A stretch of DNA of 64,000 nucleotides from Paracyclopina nana (taxonomy: Eukaryota; Arthropoda; Copepoda; Cyclopoida; Cyclopettidae), in the NCBI GenBank assembly GCA_019096065.1, contig JAGUCH010000006.1:392001-456000 (forward strand), written 5' to 3'. Every line of letters begins with the position of its first letter. Positions within the stretch are counted from its first letter, which is position 1. Below, in pieces: positions 10,373 to 21,453 of this stretch. The notes below the pieces were generated by a model. The model was not told the DNA's origin. It searched no databases and saw nothing but the letters and a program-made list of their open reading frames with translations. The translations under genes were made by a program, and so were the position numbers.

Positions 10373-11791
10373 ATGGCTCAACAATTGTCGCAACCTACCA
10401 TCAACCGTAAAAGGAACTATCAATTTAAGTTCAATAAACCCACCTTCTATAGCGACCTCAAAACGAAAGGTAGCGGCATAGCAGAGGTTTTGCTCAACCC
10501 CATGAACCGGATCCTTGGCTCCAAACTTCAGGAAGGCCACATATCCAGGATCCCCATGGAGCACCTTCGAAAACGGTTAGACTGGCTTAAACTGGACAGT
10601 CTTAGACTCTTGTACTTGAGTCGAGGAAACGTAAAGGATGCGATTCATGTATTTAGCGAGTTAGGCCAGATCTACGATGAGTCCATGAAACTGTTTAGCT
10701 CCGCAGATCCTTACCCGATTCACAGAACCATGCAAAACGATGAAACTCGTAGAATCGCCCTCCGTAACTATAACGAGCTCCAGCGCGAAAAGGGCGGCAT
10801 TGAAGACCTTGTTCGTCAAACCTCTGGAGCTCCAACCCGAAACCAGCCGCGAAACCAAACTTCCACGAGATCTGTAAACGTAAACCGAGTTAGTAATGCC
10901 AGCGCTAGAAACAAGGGAAACGAAATGATCGCGAACTTCGCGCAAACCATCATGTTTCGTGACCCCCGCACCGATCCAAAAGGTCTGGCTTGCTCACTCT
11001 CTAGCGATAAAGTTGTCCTCGTACCTATCTCGGCCATCAACTCCATCTTGAACCAAAACCCTCACATATCAGTCAAAACCTTTTTCGAAACTAATAATGA
11101 TTTTGTGAGGCGAGATAGGCGATGGGAAATTCGAACCGAGGAGGCTAACTTTGTCTCCCACTTACGTAAAACGTCAGGGCAAGCCCCTGACACCGTGGAC
11201 TTGGTCTCGCCATCTTCGTCTGCCTCGGCTTCAGTGGAGGGAGCTTCGGATGCATCATATCAGCCCATTCCAGCTACGATGACATCTTCCACCACCTCCA
11301 CTACTTCGCTCGAGCCAGGCTCCGAGCCCTCTATGACTTCGGGGCCCACTACCACACCATCTGGAAGCGATCCCGAGTCAGCCCCGTCCTCTGATCTGGA
11401 GACAGCAAGGCAGCGTATTTTGCCATTTGAGCAATTGCTGCTGAAGATCGACGACTCGCCTCCTTCCACCTCGGCTTCCGTTGCCCCACTGGCTCCGGAA
11501 ATAGCCCCGCTGGCCCCTATAAAGGTGGAAATTCCTCCGCCCTTGTTGATGGCACCGCCCACTCTGGCGCAAGTCTCGGCGCAAGCCCCCTCGCAACCTC
11601 GACTTGCCACCCCGATTCCGCCGCCCCCAGGTGCAAACGCGGGCCCCCGACTGCTTGGCGAAGTCCCGGAAGACCTCTTGAAGAGAGAAGACGACGAGGA
11701 CGACGACATCGATATGTCTGATGCCCATGACTTGATGTTCGGCGACGAAGAACAAGATGGTGGCGAAGCGCCCCCAGCGGGGAATGTTTGA
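10373..11791 (+). CDS. third ORF of the retrotransposon, unknown function (472 aa)
   Basis: The ATG at 10373 has a good context (AAGATGG). The product is in the position of an envelope gene but shows no signal peptide, membrane segment or glycoprotein-like cysteine pattern. Residues 1-250 are basic and look globular, with conserved-looking motifs such as DWLKLDSLRLLYLSRG and a second block around FVRRDRRWEIR. Residues 260-440 are Ser/Thr/Pro-rich and low in complexity, and the C terminus is acidic (KREDDEDDDIDMSD). The TGA stop lies inside the 3' LTR, seven bases in. I recognise no family. A nucleic-acid-binding or assembly accessory protein is possible but unproven. It is intact in an element whose LTRs look identical, so it is probably maintained. 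Confidence 0.8.
   Translation: MAQQLSQPTINRKRNYQFKFNKPTFYSDLKTKGSGIAEVLLNPMNRILGSKLQEGHISRIPMEHLRKRLDWLKLDSLRLLYLSRGNVKDAIHVFSELGQIYDESMKLFSSADPYPIHRTMQNDETRRIALRNYNELQREKGGIEDLVRQTSGAPTRNQPRNQTSTRSVNVNRVSNASARNKGNEMIANFAQTIMFRDPRTDPKGLACSLSSDKVVLVPISAINSILNQNPHISVKTFFETNNDFVRRDRRWEIRTEEANFVSHLRKTSGQAPDTVDLVSPSSSASASVEGASDASYQPIPATMTSSTTSTTSLEPGSEPSMTSGPTTTPSGSDPESAPSSDLETARQRILPFEQLLLKIDDSPPSTSASVAPLAPEIAPLAPIKVEIPPPLLMAPPTLAQVSAQAPSQPRLATPIPPPPGANAGPRLLGEVPEDLLKREDDEDDDIDMSDAHDLMFGDEEQDGGEAPPAGNV
11776..11784 (+). promoter_or_regulatory. polypurine tract
   Basis: AGCGGGGAA abuts the 3' LTR and would prime plus-strand synthesis. It overlaps the end of ORF3, so the third ORF and the tract evolve under joint constraint. 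Confidence 0.65.
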
Positions 11792-12006
11792 ACTTCATCA
11801 CCTTCCATCATTTGAATGTTCCCGCCCATTATTCAGTATTCAGTATTGTCAGCTGACGGCTAATAAAACCTCAGTTACTTCCTTGCATTCATCGTTTACA
11901 CGTCTTTATTGAAAACTTCATCGTTTCATAAAAACTTGAACAATACTTCATAGTCTTCCGCAATTCTCTCAAAGGCCTTAGTACTTTTGCAGCGACATTG
12001 CGTACA
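11785..12006 (+). repeat. 3' LTR
   Basis: A 222-bp copy matching the 5' LTR (2328-2549) with no difference seen by eye. It carries the AATAAA polyadenylation signal and is followed by the CTATC target duplication. Confidence 0.95.
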
Positions 12007-13320
12007 CTATCCTTAACATTAAGGTTCTATCCTTAACCTTAAGGCTCTATTCAAAACCTTACATTCCTTACCCTAGCAAATGTGTGGAATCAGATCAATT
12101 GCTTTAGAACTATTGAGTCTGTGTCCTAAGCCTTGAGGTTCTGTCCCAAACCTGACAGTTAAGCCACAGCAGATCAGGTTCAGGGTATGCCCTAGATCAG
12201 AGGCTTTGTCATAAACCTTAGTTGCCTCTATTTAGGGCAGCAACTCAAGTTCTCAATAGACAATGAGTCCTAAACCTTGAGGTTCTGTCACAAACCTTGA
12301 GTTCTATTCTAATGTTCAGTTCTGTCTTTTAAAACCTTGCCATTGGCTTAGTCTCTTCTGGAGATTTCATAGTGACCAAGCCACGGTCATTATCGATTCT
12401 TATGTAGTTCCATCGCAACCTACTCAGTACATAAGAAACGATAATGACCGTGGCTTGGTCACTATGAAATCTCCAGAAGAGACTAAGCCATTATATGTGC
12501 CATCGGATCAAGTTCTTTATAGACACTGAGTCTTTTTCCTAAACCCTGGGGTTCCTTCCTTAACATTGAAGTTCTTTCATAAACGTTGAGGTTCTGTCCT
12601 AAACCTTGAGGTTCTATCATAAACCTTGAGGTTCTATCTTAAACATTGCTATTATTTGTCACAGCAGATCAGTTTCTTTATTGACATTAAGCCAATTTCC
12701 TAAATCTTGAGGTTCGGTCCTAAACCTTGAGGTTCGGTCCTAAACCTTGAGGTTCGGTCCTAAACCTTGAGGTTCTGTCCTAAACCTTGAGGTTCTGTCC
12801 TAAACCTTGAGGTTCTGTCCTTAACATTTAAGGACTCTCCTAAACCCTGAGATTATATCCTTAACATTTAAGGTCTCTCCTAAACCTTGAAGTTCCCACC
12901 TAAACCTTGAGGTTCCCACCTAAACCTTGAGGTTCCCACCTAAACCTTGAGGTTCTGTCCTAAACCTTGAGGTTCCCAACTAAACCTTGAGGTTCCCACC
13001 TAAACCTTGAGGTTCCCAACTAAACCTTGAGGTTCACACCTAAACCTTGAGGTTCCTACCTAAACCTTGAGGTTCCCACCTAAACATTGAGGTTCCCACC
13101 TACACATTGAGGTTCTGCCCTAAACCTTGAGGTTCTGCCCTAAACCTTGAGGTTCTGTCCTAAACCCTGAGGTTATATCCGGTTATATCCTTAACATTTA
13201 AGGTCTCTCCTAAACCATGAGGTTCCCACCGAAACCTTGAGGTTCCCACCTAAACCTTGACGTTCTGTCCTAAACCTTGACGTTCTGTCCTAAACCTTGA
13301 CGTTCTGTCAAAAACCTTAT
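12007..13320. repeat. 20-bp minisatellite (CCTAAACCTTGAGGTTCTGT family)
   Basis: Tandem 20-bp units of CCTAAACCTTGAGGTTCTGT with variants ending GGT or CCA; the cleanest run is 12700-13100. Each unit holds the imperfect palindrome AACCT-TG-AGGTT. The array continues the remnant left of the retrotransposon and contains a long hairpin at 12344-12490. Confidence 0.95.
12344..12490. repeat. 63-bp-arm hairpin (foldback) inside the minisatellite
   Basis: Arms 12344-12406 and 12428-12490 are inverse complements over 63 bp with one mismatch, separated by a 21-nt loop. The sequence is unrelated to the minisatellite unit. It encodes no protein. It could be a small foldback element or the product of a snap-back repair event. 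Confidence 0.9.
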
Positions 13321-13954
13321 ATTATAAATGGCATCGGATCAAAGTTCTTTATTGACATTGAGTCTACCTCCTAAACATTGAGATTTTTTCTTAAACCTTG
13401 AAATCCTGTCCAAAACATTCGAGATGTGTGACATATAATCAATTTTAGGCATGAACCTTCTTGAAGTTTTGTCCCACTTAGTCAAGCTCTATCAAGCCTG
13501 CTTAGCATCTCTCAGGATGCTGCGAAGACCCTTCAAATTGCTGGGTTTTTTGAATAAGGCAAAAGATAAGATGATCCATCTCTAAAGCACAATATGCGCA
13601 AGTAATAATAATCGGTGATGATGAGAAAGACTTCTGAGCTTGACAAGAGAAAGTGAGCTGACAATTTGCCAACTTTTGATTGGTCGCCATTTTCGCCGAA
13701 AAAACGCCACAAAGCGAAATTCCAGGCATTTTGTCAGCTTTCCATTGATCAATGCTAACGATTCTTTAATTTGTATGCTCAGACTATTGAATGAGCAAAT
13801 GGGCGGACGTACGACTATTAGCAGTTTGCGGCCATCAATTTTTCCCTCAAAATCGGGCTGAAATTTATTACACCGATAACTACCTTGGCATTATGATTGT
13901 TCGTCAAAAATGAATGCAGCGCGTGACCTCTGAGCCCAACTTTATACCTATATA
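13321..13954. other. unique sequence, no supported gene
   Basis: Decayed minisatellite copies fade out by about 13480. A minus-strand open frame with an ATG (13502-13729, 75 aa, seven cysteines) has no signal peptide and no recognised homology, so I do not call it. Confidence 0.4.
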
Positions 13955-14343
13955 CAGTCTGACCGTTCAAAATTGAACGGTACGGGAATCTAAATTTTTT
14001 GTCACATATTCAAGAAATTAAGGACTTTTAAATGATATCGTTGGAAAGATTGAGCCTATTTCCATCTTTTTTTAAAAGTAGAAAAAATCAATTTAAAGAG
14101 GAAAAAACGGGGAAAATTGAATTTTCGCTATAGGCAACCCAGAACATGGTCAGGAAAAAATTGATGCAACATTTATTTTTGCTGTCACGCGGAATTCATA
14201 ATAATATTTTTCATTTTGTCAGAAAACAAAAAAGATGCCCTAAGGTTCAAGCTTTCCATCGATACCCATTAAGCCTCAAAATTCATGAATTCATAACACA
14301 AACTTTTGATTCCCGCACCGTCCAATTTTGAACGGTCAGACGG
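13955..14343. mobile_element. TA-flanked mariner/Tc1-type MITE
   Basis: A 389-bp element with inverted ends: CAGTCTGACCGTTC on the left, and a near-identical inverse on the right (CCGTCTGACCGTTC when reversed). Similarity extends about 35 bp. A TA dinucleotide flanks each side. The outer part of each end holds a near-palindrome around ACCGTTCAAAATTGAACGGT. There is no transposase, so it is non-autonomous. Confidence 0.75.
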
Positions 14344-16189
14344 TATATAAACATTTCCTGCTGGTGAAAAATTGCTGAATTTAAGTTAAAAAATGGTACA
14401 TTATTTAATTTTGTCAAATGTGCATTGCAATACAGATTGAATGGCAAAATACTGAAAAGTATTGAGAATGAATTTTTTTTTTAAGAGGATACTTAAAAGT
14501 GAAGGTTCCCATTGAGAAAAGCTTTATAATATTCCCTTAGGTGAATCATCTCTTTTGTTTTGACGAGATAAAGATGATGTTTTTTCCATGATTAATAGTC
14601 AGCCTCTCAGTGGCTCAATTAGCCTGCAAAAAAGGCCATTTTGAAAGGAAGTTGCCATTTCTTTTTAAATAGCAAACTAATCACAGTCCAACTTCTTTTG
14701 TTTCCAATCAACAACTGATTGAAGCACAAATTTTAAGGCCAAATGTTGGCTTGAGGCCAATTCCGATAAAATTGAAACATTTGGGAAAAAATCGATTCGT
14801 TTTTATCTGCAACCTTTAAAATTTAAATTTAAATTTCATGTTTATAATTTGCCATCAATTAAGGAAAGTTTGACTTTTTTGGGGTCAGCCTACTTTTCAT
14901 TACTTCAAGTTTCATTTTTTTCGAACCAGCCTTTAAAAGCTAAATTGAAATTGAATACTTATTAGATTGTGAATAAAAAAAAATATATGGCTACTTGAGC
15001 CATAATCGAATACAAGTTTCATATTGTTTAGGTCAGTCTTTATATTGTATTTATTGATGGATAAGTGCAATCAAATGTGTATGGGGCAACCTTAACCTTT
15101 GCTGCTCATCTTGCCCAGCTATTTTGCATAATGAGCGAATTTGACAAATGCTCCAATATTTTTGGGGGCCTCCACTCAAAAGATTTAACAAAGGGCAATT
15201 GTCAAATTTTGGGTAAATATTTGTGTGTTGTTCACGTAGATCACTATCTTTTTGACTTCGCAAAGGAATTTTACGTCAATTTGAGCATTTCAAACTTGCC
15301 GCACTCTTAATTGGGCAAAGTTGCTCAATTTAAGCGACTTTTTTGTAGTTTTTTTCCAAATTTATTAGAGACTGACTCTGAAAAAAGGAAACTGCCTAAG
15401 AATAGAGTTTTAATAAATAATTATAATTGAAAATGTAGCCTTTTTGCAATATTTAAGGAAGAAAACGCAAAGTTTGCTTTTTTATGCATCACTCTCTAGT
15501 TTCTTTTATAGGAAATTGGCAATTTTGCATTGAGGGTGATGCAAAATTAATGAAACTGGCTTAAATCCATTGAATTCGAATCTAATACAAATTTTGCTGA
15601 GACAAAACAGCTTGAAATTCTGCGAAAAAAAGTGGATGAGTCCCAAAAGTTTTTCACATTTTTCACAATTTCTTTTAACTAATTAATAAAAAAAATATTT
15701 TTTGCAAAGTTGTCAGCTTTTTGGAAATGCCAATAAATGCTGTCTCTCATTTATGGCCATTCATATTCATATAGTTGAAAGGTCACTCACATTGTGAAAG
15801 AGGAGGAAATAAATGAATTTTGGCGAAAAAAATTCGTGGCGCGCGCGCGAGTTGCAGAGTTCCGTCATTTATCAAGAAATGCGCACCAAAAACAAAAATT
15901 GACGGGAAAAAACGCCCACGTGGCCGAGCCATTTATCAATTACACTTGAATCTTCGACTTCACGACTTTTGGAGCCTCGTCGGCAATCGGCCATTATCAT
16001 TGCCATTATTTTGGGGTTTGCGGTACAAGCCGAAGTTGATTAGGAAGTGTAATCAACAATAATTGTTGGCTTTTAAAATTATGGCTCAATTGCAAAGCTC
16101 ACAACACAAAGGTTGCCATTTTTGACTCAACGAATGAAAAGCTATTGTTTTTAGAGAAAACATCTGACTCAAGGATCAACTCATGGAGA
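14344..16189. other. AT-rich intergenic DNA
   Basis: No gene, RNA or clear repeat was recognised. Open frames here are short, use atypical starts and match nothing known to me. A run of alternating GC (GCGCGCGCG) lies near 15840. Confidence 0.4.
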
Positions 16190-17125
16190 CTCAAGGAACA
16201 TTAGACTCATGGAACATTAGGCACATGGAACATTTGACTTAACGAACATTTGACTCATGGAAATAAGACCAATGAATTTAAACATTTGACTCATGGTTCA
16301 TTTGACACATTAATCATTTGACTCATGGATCATTTGACTCATGGATCATTTGACTCATGGATCATTTGACTCATGGATCATTTGACTCATGGATTATTTG
16401 ACTCATGGATGTCATTTGACTCATGGAACATTTGACTCATGGAACATTTGACTCATGGAACATTTGACTCATGGAACATTTGACTCATGGAATATTTGAC
16501 TCGTGGATCATTTGACTCGTGGATCATCTGACTCATGGAACATTTGACTCATAGAACATTTGACTCATGGAACATTTGACTGGTGGAATATTTGACTCGT
16601 GGAATATTTGACTGGTGGATCATTTGACTCATGGAATATATGACTCATGGAACATTTGACTTATGGAATATTTAACTAGTGGATCATTTGACTCGTGGAT
16701 CATCTAACTCATGAATCATTTAACTAATGGAACATATGACTCATGGAACATTTGACTCATGGAACATTTGACTCATGGAACATTTGACTCATGGAATATT
16801 TGACTGGTGGAATATTTGACTAGTGGATCATTTGACTCGTGGAATATATGACTAAAGAAACATCTGACTCATGGAACATTTGACTCATGGATCATTGTAC
16901 TCATGGATCGATCATTTGACTCATGGATCTTTTGACTCATGGATCATTTTACTCATGGATTGATCATTTGACTCATGGATCTTTTGACTCTTGAAACATA
17001 TGACTCAATGAGCAGTTGACTCATGAAGCACTTGTGACTTATGCTCATGGAACATTTGACTCATGAATTACTTGTGACTCTTGGAACATTTGACTCATGC
17101 AACATTTGACTCATGGGTCACTTAA
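16190..17125. repeat. 16-bp minisatellite (GACTCATGGAACATTT)
   Basis: Tandem 16-bp units GACTCATGGAACATTT with variants GGATCATTT and GGAATATTT. It encodes nothing. It shares the period and the TGGA(A)CATTTG core with the array at 19145-21410. Confidence 0.95.
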
Positions 17126-17780
17126 AACGAATAATAATATTCGACTCTTGGAGCCAATTTACGCGAGGCATGCTTAGCTCAAAAGAGATTTAATCTCATT
17201 TCATTTTCGAAATGAAACTTTTCTCATAGAACATTCGATACAGTAAAAACAAACTCACTGAATTAACATTATTTTCTTAAAGCATGCTAGGATCAACTGT
17301 ATTGCATAATTGGGCTCATCACAAAAGTCACCTTGATGGCAGTTCACTCCACAAATCAAACAAACCAAAGGCATCATTATCAAAATTGGCAAAGCTTGAC
17401 ACTCAGCTGATGTCAAAGTAGGTGTGGGCTTTTGTTGTTGTTGTTGTTTCCGACAAGACTCAAATCAATGATTTATTTGTCCTTGTGCGTAATAGCAATT
17501 TTTCATACTATAAAGGTCGATTTCCCTGCTGGTGTCGTCATTTAGCAAATAGGGATCTTGAAGATCTGCATATCCACCATAAATCACATATTGCTCTATA
17601 GTTGAGGATCGTGCACAGTGGGGAGCAGTCAATGAAACGGCCGCGTGGAAGAGCAGGAGAGACGCGAGTAGCGCGCACACTGTGGAATCGTGGCTATTGT
17701 GAAATCCACGTCGGCCGCATCAATTATTGAATATTTGATGTATCCTCCAAATAATCATGGGAGGAAATGATGATTGACTC
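17126..17780. other. intergenic DNA with a short GTT microsatellite
   Basis: Contains a (GTT)n run near 17432-17450 and the doubtful exon described separately at 17465-17719. Nothing else was recognised. Confidence 0.35.
17465..17719 (-). CDS. possible exon of a small secreted protein
   Basis: A minus-strand open frame ends with TGA at 17465. It begins with a hydrophobic stretch (ALLASLLLFHAAVSLTA) followed by a polar, Tyr-rich tail with two Cys. That resembles a signal peptide plus a short mature peptide, but no ATG exists in frame before the upstream stop. It would have to be a downstream exon, for example after the acceptor-like TTTCACAATAG. No homology is recognised. A chance open frame is a real possibility. 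Confidence 0.2.
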   Translation of the reverse strand, partial: CGRRGFHNSHDSTVCALLASLLLFHAAVSLTAPHCARSSTIEQYVIYGGYADLQDPYLLNDDTSREIDLYSMKNCYYAQGQINH

Positions 17781-17807
17781 CATGTAAGTCACTCAAAATG
17801 GAAAACT

Positions 17808-18330
17808 AGACAAATTTTTCCATTCTAAAAGTAAACTCATTAATTTTTAAAAACAAATAATCAAAATTATTCAAAAAATTAAAATAGACTATTTTTAAAA
17901 AACTAATTTTTGTTGGCATACATTTTATGATTTATAGTGTTTAAAATAACTACTTCTGGCAATTTTATTATATTTTATGTAATTACAAATTTTTCCATTC
18001 AAAAAGTAAACACATCATCTAAAAATAATGAAAATTATTCAAAAAATTAAAATTGACCTTTTTTAAAATAAAAACTAGTTTTTGTTGGCATACATTTTAT
18101 GATTTATATTGTTAAAAGTTAATACTTCTGGCAATTTTATTATATTCTACATAATTACAAATTTTTCCATTAAAAAGTAAACACATCATCTAAAAATAAT
18201 GAGAATTATTCAAAAAATTAAAACGGACTTTTTTAAAATAAAAACTAGTTTTTGTGGGCATACATTTCATGATTAATAGTGTTAAAAATAAATACTTCTG
18301 GCTATTTTATTATAATTTTATAAAATATAT
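17808..18330. repeat. ~175-bp AT-rich tandem triplication
   Basis: Three diverged copies of a roughly 172-176-bp unit, each starting near ACAAATTTTTCCATT (about 17810, 17985 and 18157) and holding TTTTTGTTGGCATACATTT. The period is nucleosome-sized, like a small satellite. Confidence 0.85.
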
Positions 18331-19144
18331 ATTTTTAAGGGATTCAATTTTGGCACTGAGGATCATAAGTTACCAATTTTCTTGGTAAATGGAGTCAAGG
18401 AGACGAAGCCAAAGGGCTTGTAATTTCCATAATGAACCCCATTCAACATGCCACACTAGCAATCAGGGGGTGAAAAAGCACTACACTTCCATAGAAGTGC
18501 ATAGCTCGCTTTTTATAGGTTTTTTATGGCAAATGTGCCCAGTGTGGCTTGTTTACCATTTTTAAAGGGGGGAGTTCAAGCCTAATTGAAAAGACAGGAA
18601 ACTGTTGGATTTAGTGCTTATTTTTCCATTTTTTTTTTCAGCTATACAAATAGATTTTTTTTATTTGAAAAATATAAAAATGTGACAAGATTTTGTATAC
18701 ACACTTAAGTTCTTAATTTTTTACTTTCAAAAGTTAAGTACAATTCATTAGACTTTAATTATCAATTTAGGCATGTAATAGTAGAAAGGGACCAATTTCT
18801 AGTTAGCAAGATTAAAATGGCAAAATTAGGCTTTTTTTGAGGATGAGCTTTATTTGAGGTGCGACTTGAAAATGGTTTTACTGCGTCAACCTCAATGGAA
18901 TCACGATTCGGAAATATGTGAGCACAGCTGGAGCATATAAAAAAATGCTCCATTCCGAAACAAGCCTCGCATTTATGCTATAATCAGTGCGTAATAATAA
19001 GCGAAAGATCCTTGAACCGCAAGAAACTAGCAAGATTTGCCTCTTCAGAAAAATCAGCAATAAAATATGGATAGTCGCTTTTAGGCAAGTTCACTGCTTT
19101 GAATGGTTGTAATAATTATTAATGTACATTTGCCTTACTCAACA
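18331..19144. other. AT-rich intergenic DNA
   Basis: No gene was recognised. Minus-strand frames at 18762-19060 overlap each other in different frames and match nothing. Confidence 0.4.
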
Positions 19145-21410
19145 ATAAACATTCGCTGTATTGGACATTGGACACTTGCCCTACTGGACATTCGGACATT
19201 TTGGACATTTGCCTTACTTGACTTTCAGATATATGACGTTTGCAATACTGAATCTTGCCGTACTGGACATTTGCTGTTCTGGACATTCACCATACTGGAT
19301 ATTCAAATATTGGACATTTGCCGTAATGGACTTTTACCATGTCAGACATATGCTGTACTGAACATTTGCCATACTGTACATTCGCTGAACTGGACATTAG
19401 CTGCAATAAACAATTGCCATACTGTACATAAGCTGAATTGGGCATTTGCCGTTCTTGACATTTGTCGTAATGGACGATTGCAATAATTGAAAGCCGTACC
19501 AGACACTTGTCATACCAGACATTTGACATTTGCCATAGCAGACATTTGCTGTACAGAACATTTGCCCTGCTGGACATTCGCTGAACTGGACATTTGCTGC
19601 AATAGACAATTGCAATACTGTACATACGCTGTACTGGACATTTGCCGTACTGGACATTTGTCATGCTCGACATTTACCTAACTTGACATTTGCCAAACTA
19701 GACATTTGCCGTACTGGACATTTTCCAAATCAGACATTTGTTGTTCTGGACATTTGTATGACTGGACATTTGCACACATTGACTTGAAGGAGGTCCTAAC
19801 CCAAACTCTTTACAACACCCAAAAAATATATATTTTCTGAAAGCTTATGTCCCAAGGGTTCATTTGGTAGTAATTTAAAAATCCTGGCCTATGGCTTCCC
19901 AAAACATAAAATTTTCACTAACGTCTAGCACCTACAGTTTAATATTTTTAGAGATTATTAATAGCAATGACCCCCTCTGAAAAATGAAGGTCTAACTTTT
20001 TTAATTTCATAAGCAAGTCTGTAAAATGCACTCAAATTGAGATATTTGCTACCACACTTATTATACAAAATTAATCAAGTTGGCAGTAATCTACTTTTAG
20101 CATCGCTATATCTCCCTTTCTGTTCATCCTAGCGATTCTACTATGAAGTAACTTAAGTTTTATTTTTGAATTTTAGTGGGGGTCATTGAAGCAAATTATC
20201 CCCCAAAAATGAGCCATTTTTGCGCAAAACGTTTTTAAAAATTTTATGTTATGGGAAGCCATATGCCAGGATTTTTAAATTACTACCAAATGAACCCTTG
20301 GGACATAAGCTTTCAGAAAATATATATTTTTTGGGTGTTGTAAAGAGTTTGGGTTAGGACCTCCTTTAAGTCAATGTGTGCAGTACTTGACAAGTGCTGT
20401 ACCAGACATTTATCATACTGGACATTTCAATACTGGACATTTGCCGCGCTGGACATTTGTGGTACTGGACTTTCGCCGTAATGGACATTCAATATTTGCC
20501 GCACTGGATGTAGGCCGAATTGGACATTTGCTATACTGAACATTTGACGTTCTGGACATTTTCTGTTCTGGACATTCATTGTAATGGAAGTTTAGTCTCA
20601 TGGAAGTTCAGTGTAATGGATGTTAGCCATTCCAAATGTTAAACATACTGGACATGTTGCTGCGCTTAATGTACACTAAACTGCACATTCAACAAGACTG
20701 GATAATCACGTTGAAGTTATGGCATTTCTAGACCTTGGCTGTACTTAAAAGTCTAGTGTTTAGGTGTACTCAACATTTGCCATACTGGACATTTGCTGCA
20801 ATGGACAATTGCCATACTGTTCATAAGTTGTATTGTGCATAAGCTGTACTAGACATTTGCTGTACTGAACATTTGCTGAAGTGATTGCCATACTTGACAT
20901 TTGCCATACTTGACATTTGCCATACTTGAAATTTGTTGTATTGAACATTAGTTGTACTGAACATTGGCCGTTCCGGACATTCGCCGTAATGGACATTCAA
21001 GACAAAGTTCTTTAAACTGTACTTTCAGCAAAACTGGAATATCACGTTGTAGTTATGGCCTTTTTAGACTTTGGCTGTACTCAATATTTGCCATACTGGC
21101 CATTTGACACTGGCTGGCCATTTGCCACACTGGCCATTTGCCGTACTGGACATTGCTAGACCTTTGCTTTACAATACATTTGCCGTACTAGACATTTGCT
21201 GTACTAGACATTTCCAGTACTGGACATTTGCTGTTCTGGATATTTGCCAAACTGGACATTTGCCCTACTGAACATTTGCCGAACTAGACATTTGCCAAAC
21301 TAGACATTTGCCATACTAGACATTTGCTGTTCTAGACATTTGCAGTACTGGCCATTTGCCGTTCTGGATATTTGCCAAATAGAACATTTGCCGTACCGGT
21401 CAACGGCCGT
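19145..21410. repeat. 16-bp minisatellite (GCCGTACTGGACATTT), interrupted
   Basis: Degenerate 16-bp units GCCGTACTGGACATTT with variants CCATACT, CTGTTCT and CTGAACT. Both strands stay open by chance, giving Cys/Tyr/His-rich pseudo-proteins that should not be annotated. A 612-bp inverted-repeat element splits the array at 19771-20382. Confidence 0.95.
19771..20382. mobile_element. 612-bp inverted-repeat MITE within the minisatellite
   Basis: Arms of about 143 bp (19771-19913 and about 20238-20382) are near-perfect inverse complements, starting TGCACACATTGACTT. The outermost TGCA is self-complementary, so it may be a 4-bp target duplication around an element that starts CACACATTGACTT. No coding capacity. 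The transposon superfamily is not determined. Confidence 0.85.
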
Positions 21411-21453
21411 ATCCTGGGTTATTTTTTGCCGTTTTTCATTACGGTCGTTTTAA

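Larger units (their letters stand above)
2328..12006 (+). mobile_element. full-length BEL/Pao LTR retrotransposon
   Basis: A complete 9.68-kb element: 222-bp LTR, tRNA-Lys primer site, leader, gag (3260-5722), pol (5731-9921, -1 frame), a third ORF (10373-11791), polypurine tract and a second LTR. LTRs begin TG and end CA. A 5-bp target duplication CTATC flanks it (2323-2327 and 12007-12011). The two LTRs look identical by eye and all three ORFs are intact, so the insertion is recent and the element is probably still competent. The pol order PR-RT-RNaseH-IN, the DUF1759-like gag core and the DUF5641-like tail identify BEL/Pao rather than Gypsy. Unusual points are the separate gag and pol frames, the third ORF and an internal TATA promoter. 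Confidence 0.95.

Noticed and set aside
11260..11829. 189-residue minus-strand frame with a Cys/Ser/Gly-rich product
   Set aside because: It is the shadow of the low-complexity, GC-rich C terminus of ORF3 on the opposite strand.
12007..13320. Telomere-like repeat (CCTAA motif)
   Set aside because: The unit is 20 bp with an internal palindrome, not a TTAGG-type hexamer or pentamer; resemblance is limited to CCTAAACC.
12007..13320. CRISPR-like array
   Set aside because: Units are directly adjacent without unique spacers, and the DNA is eukaryotic.
19103..21271. Many overlapping Cys/His/Tyr-rich frames on both strands
   Set aside because: They are translations of the 16-bp minisatellite; the same peptides occur in all frames and on both strands, and no start or splice signal is consistent.
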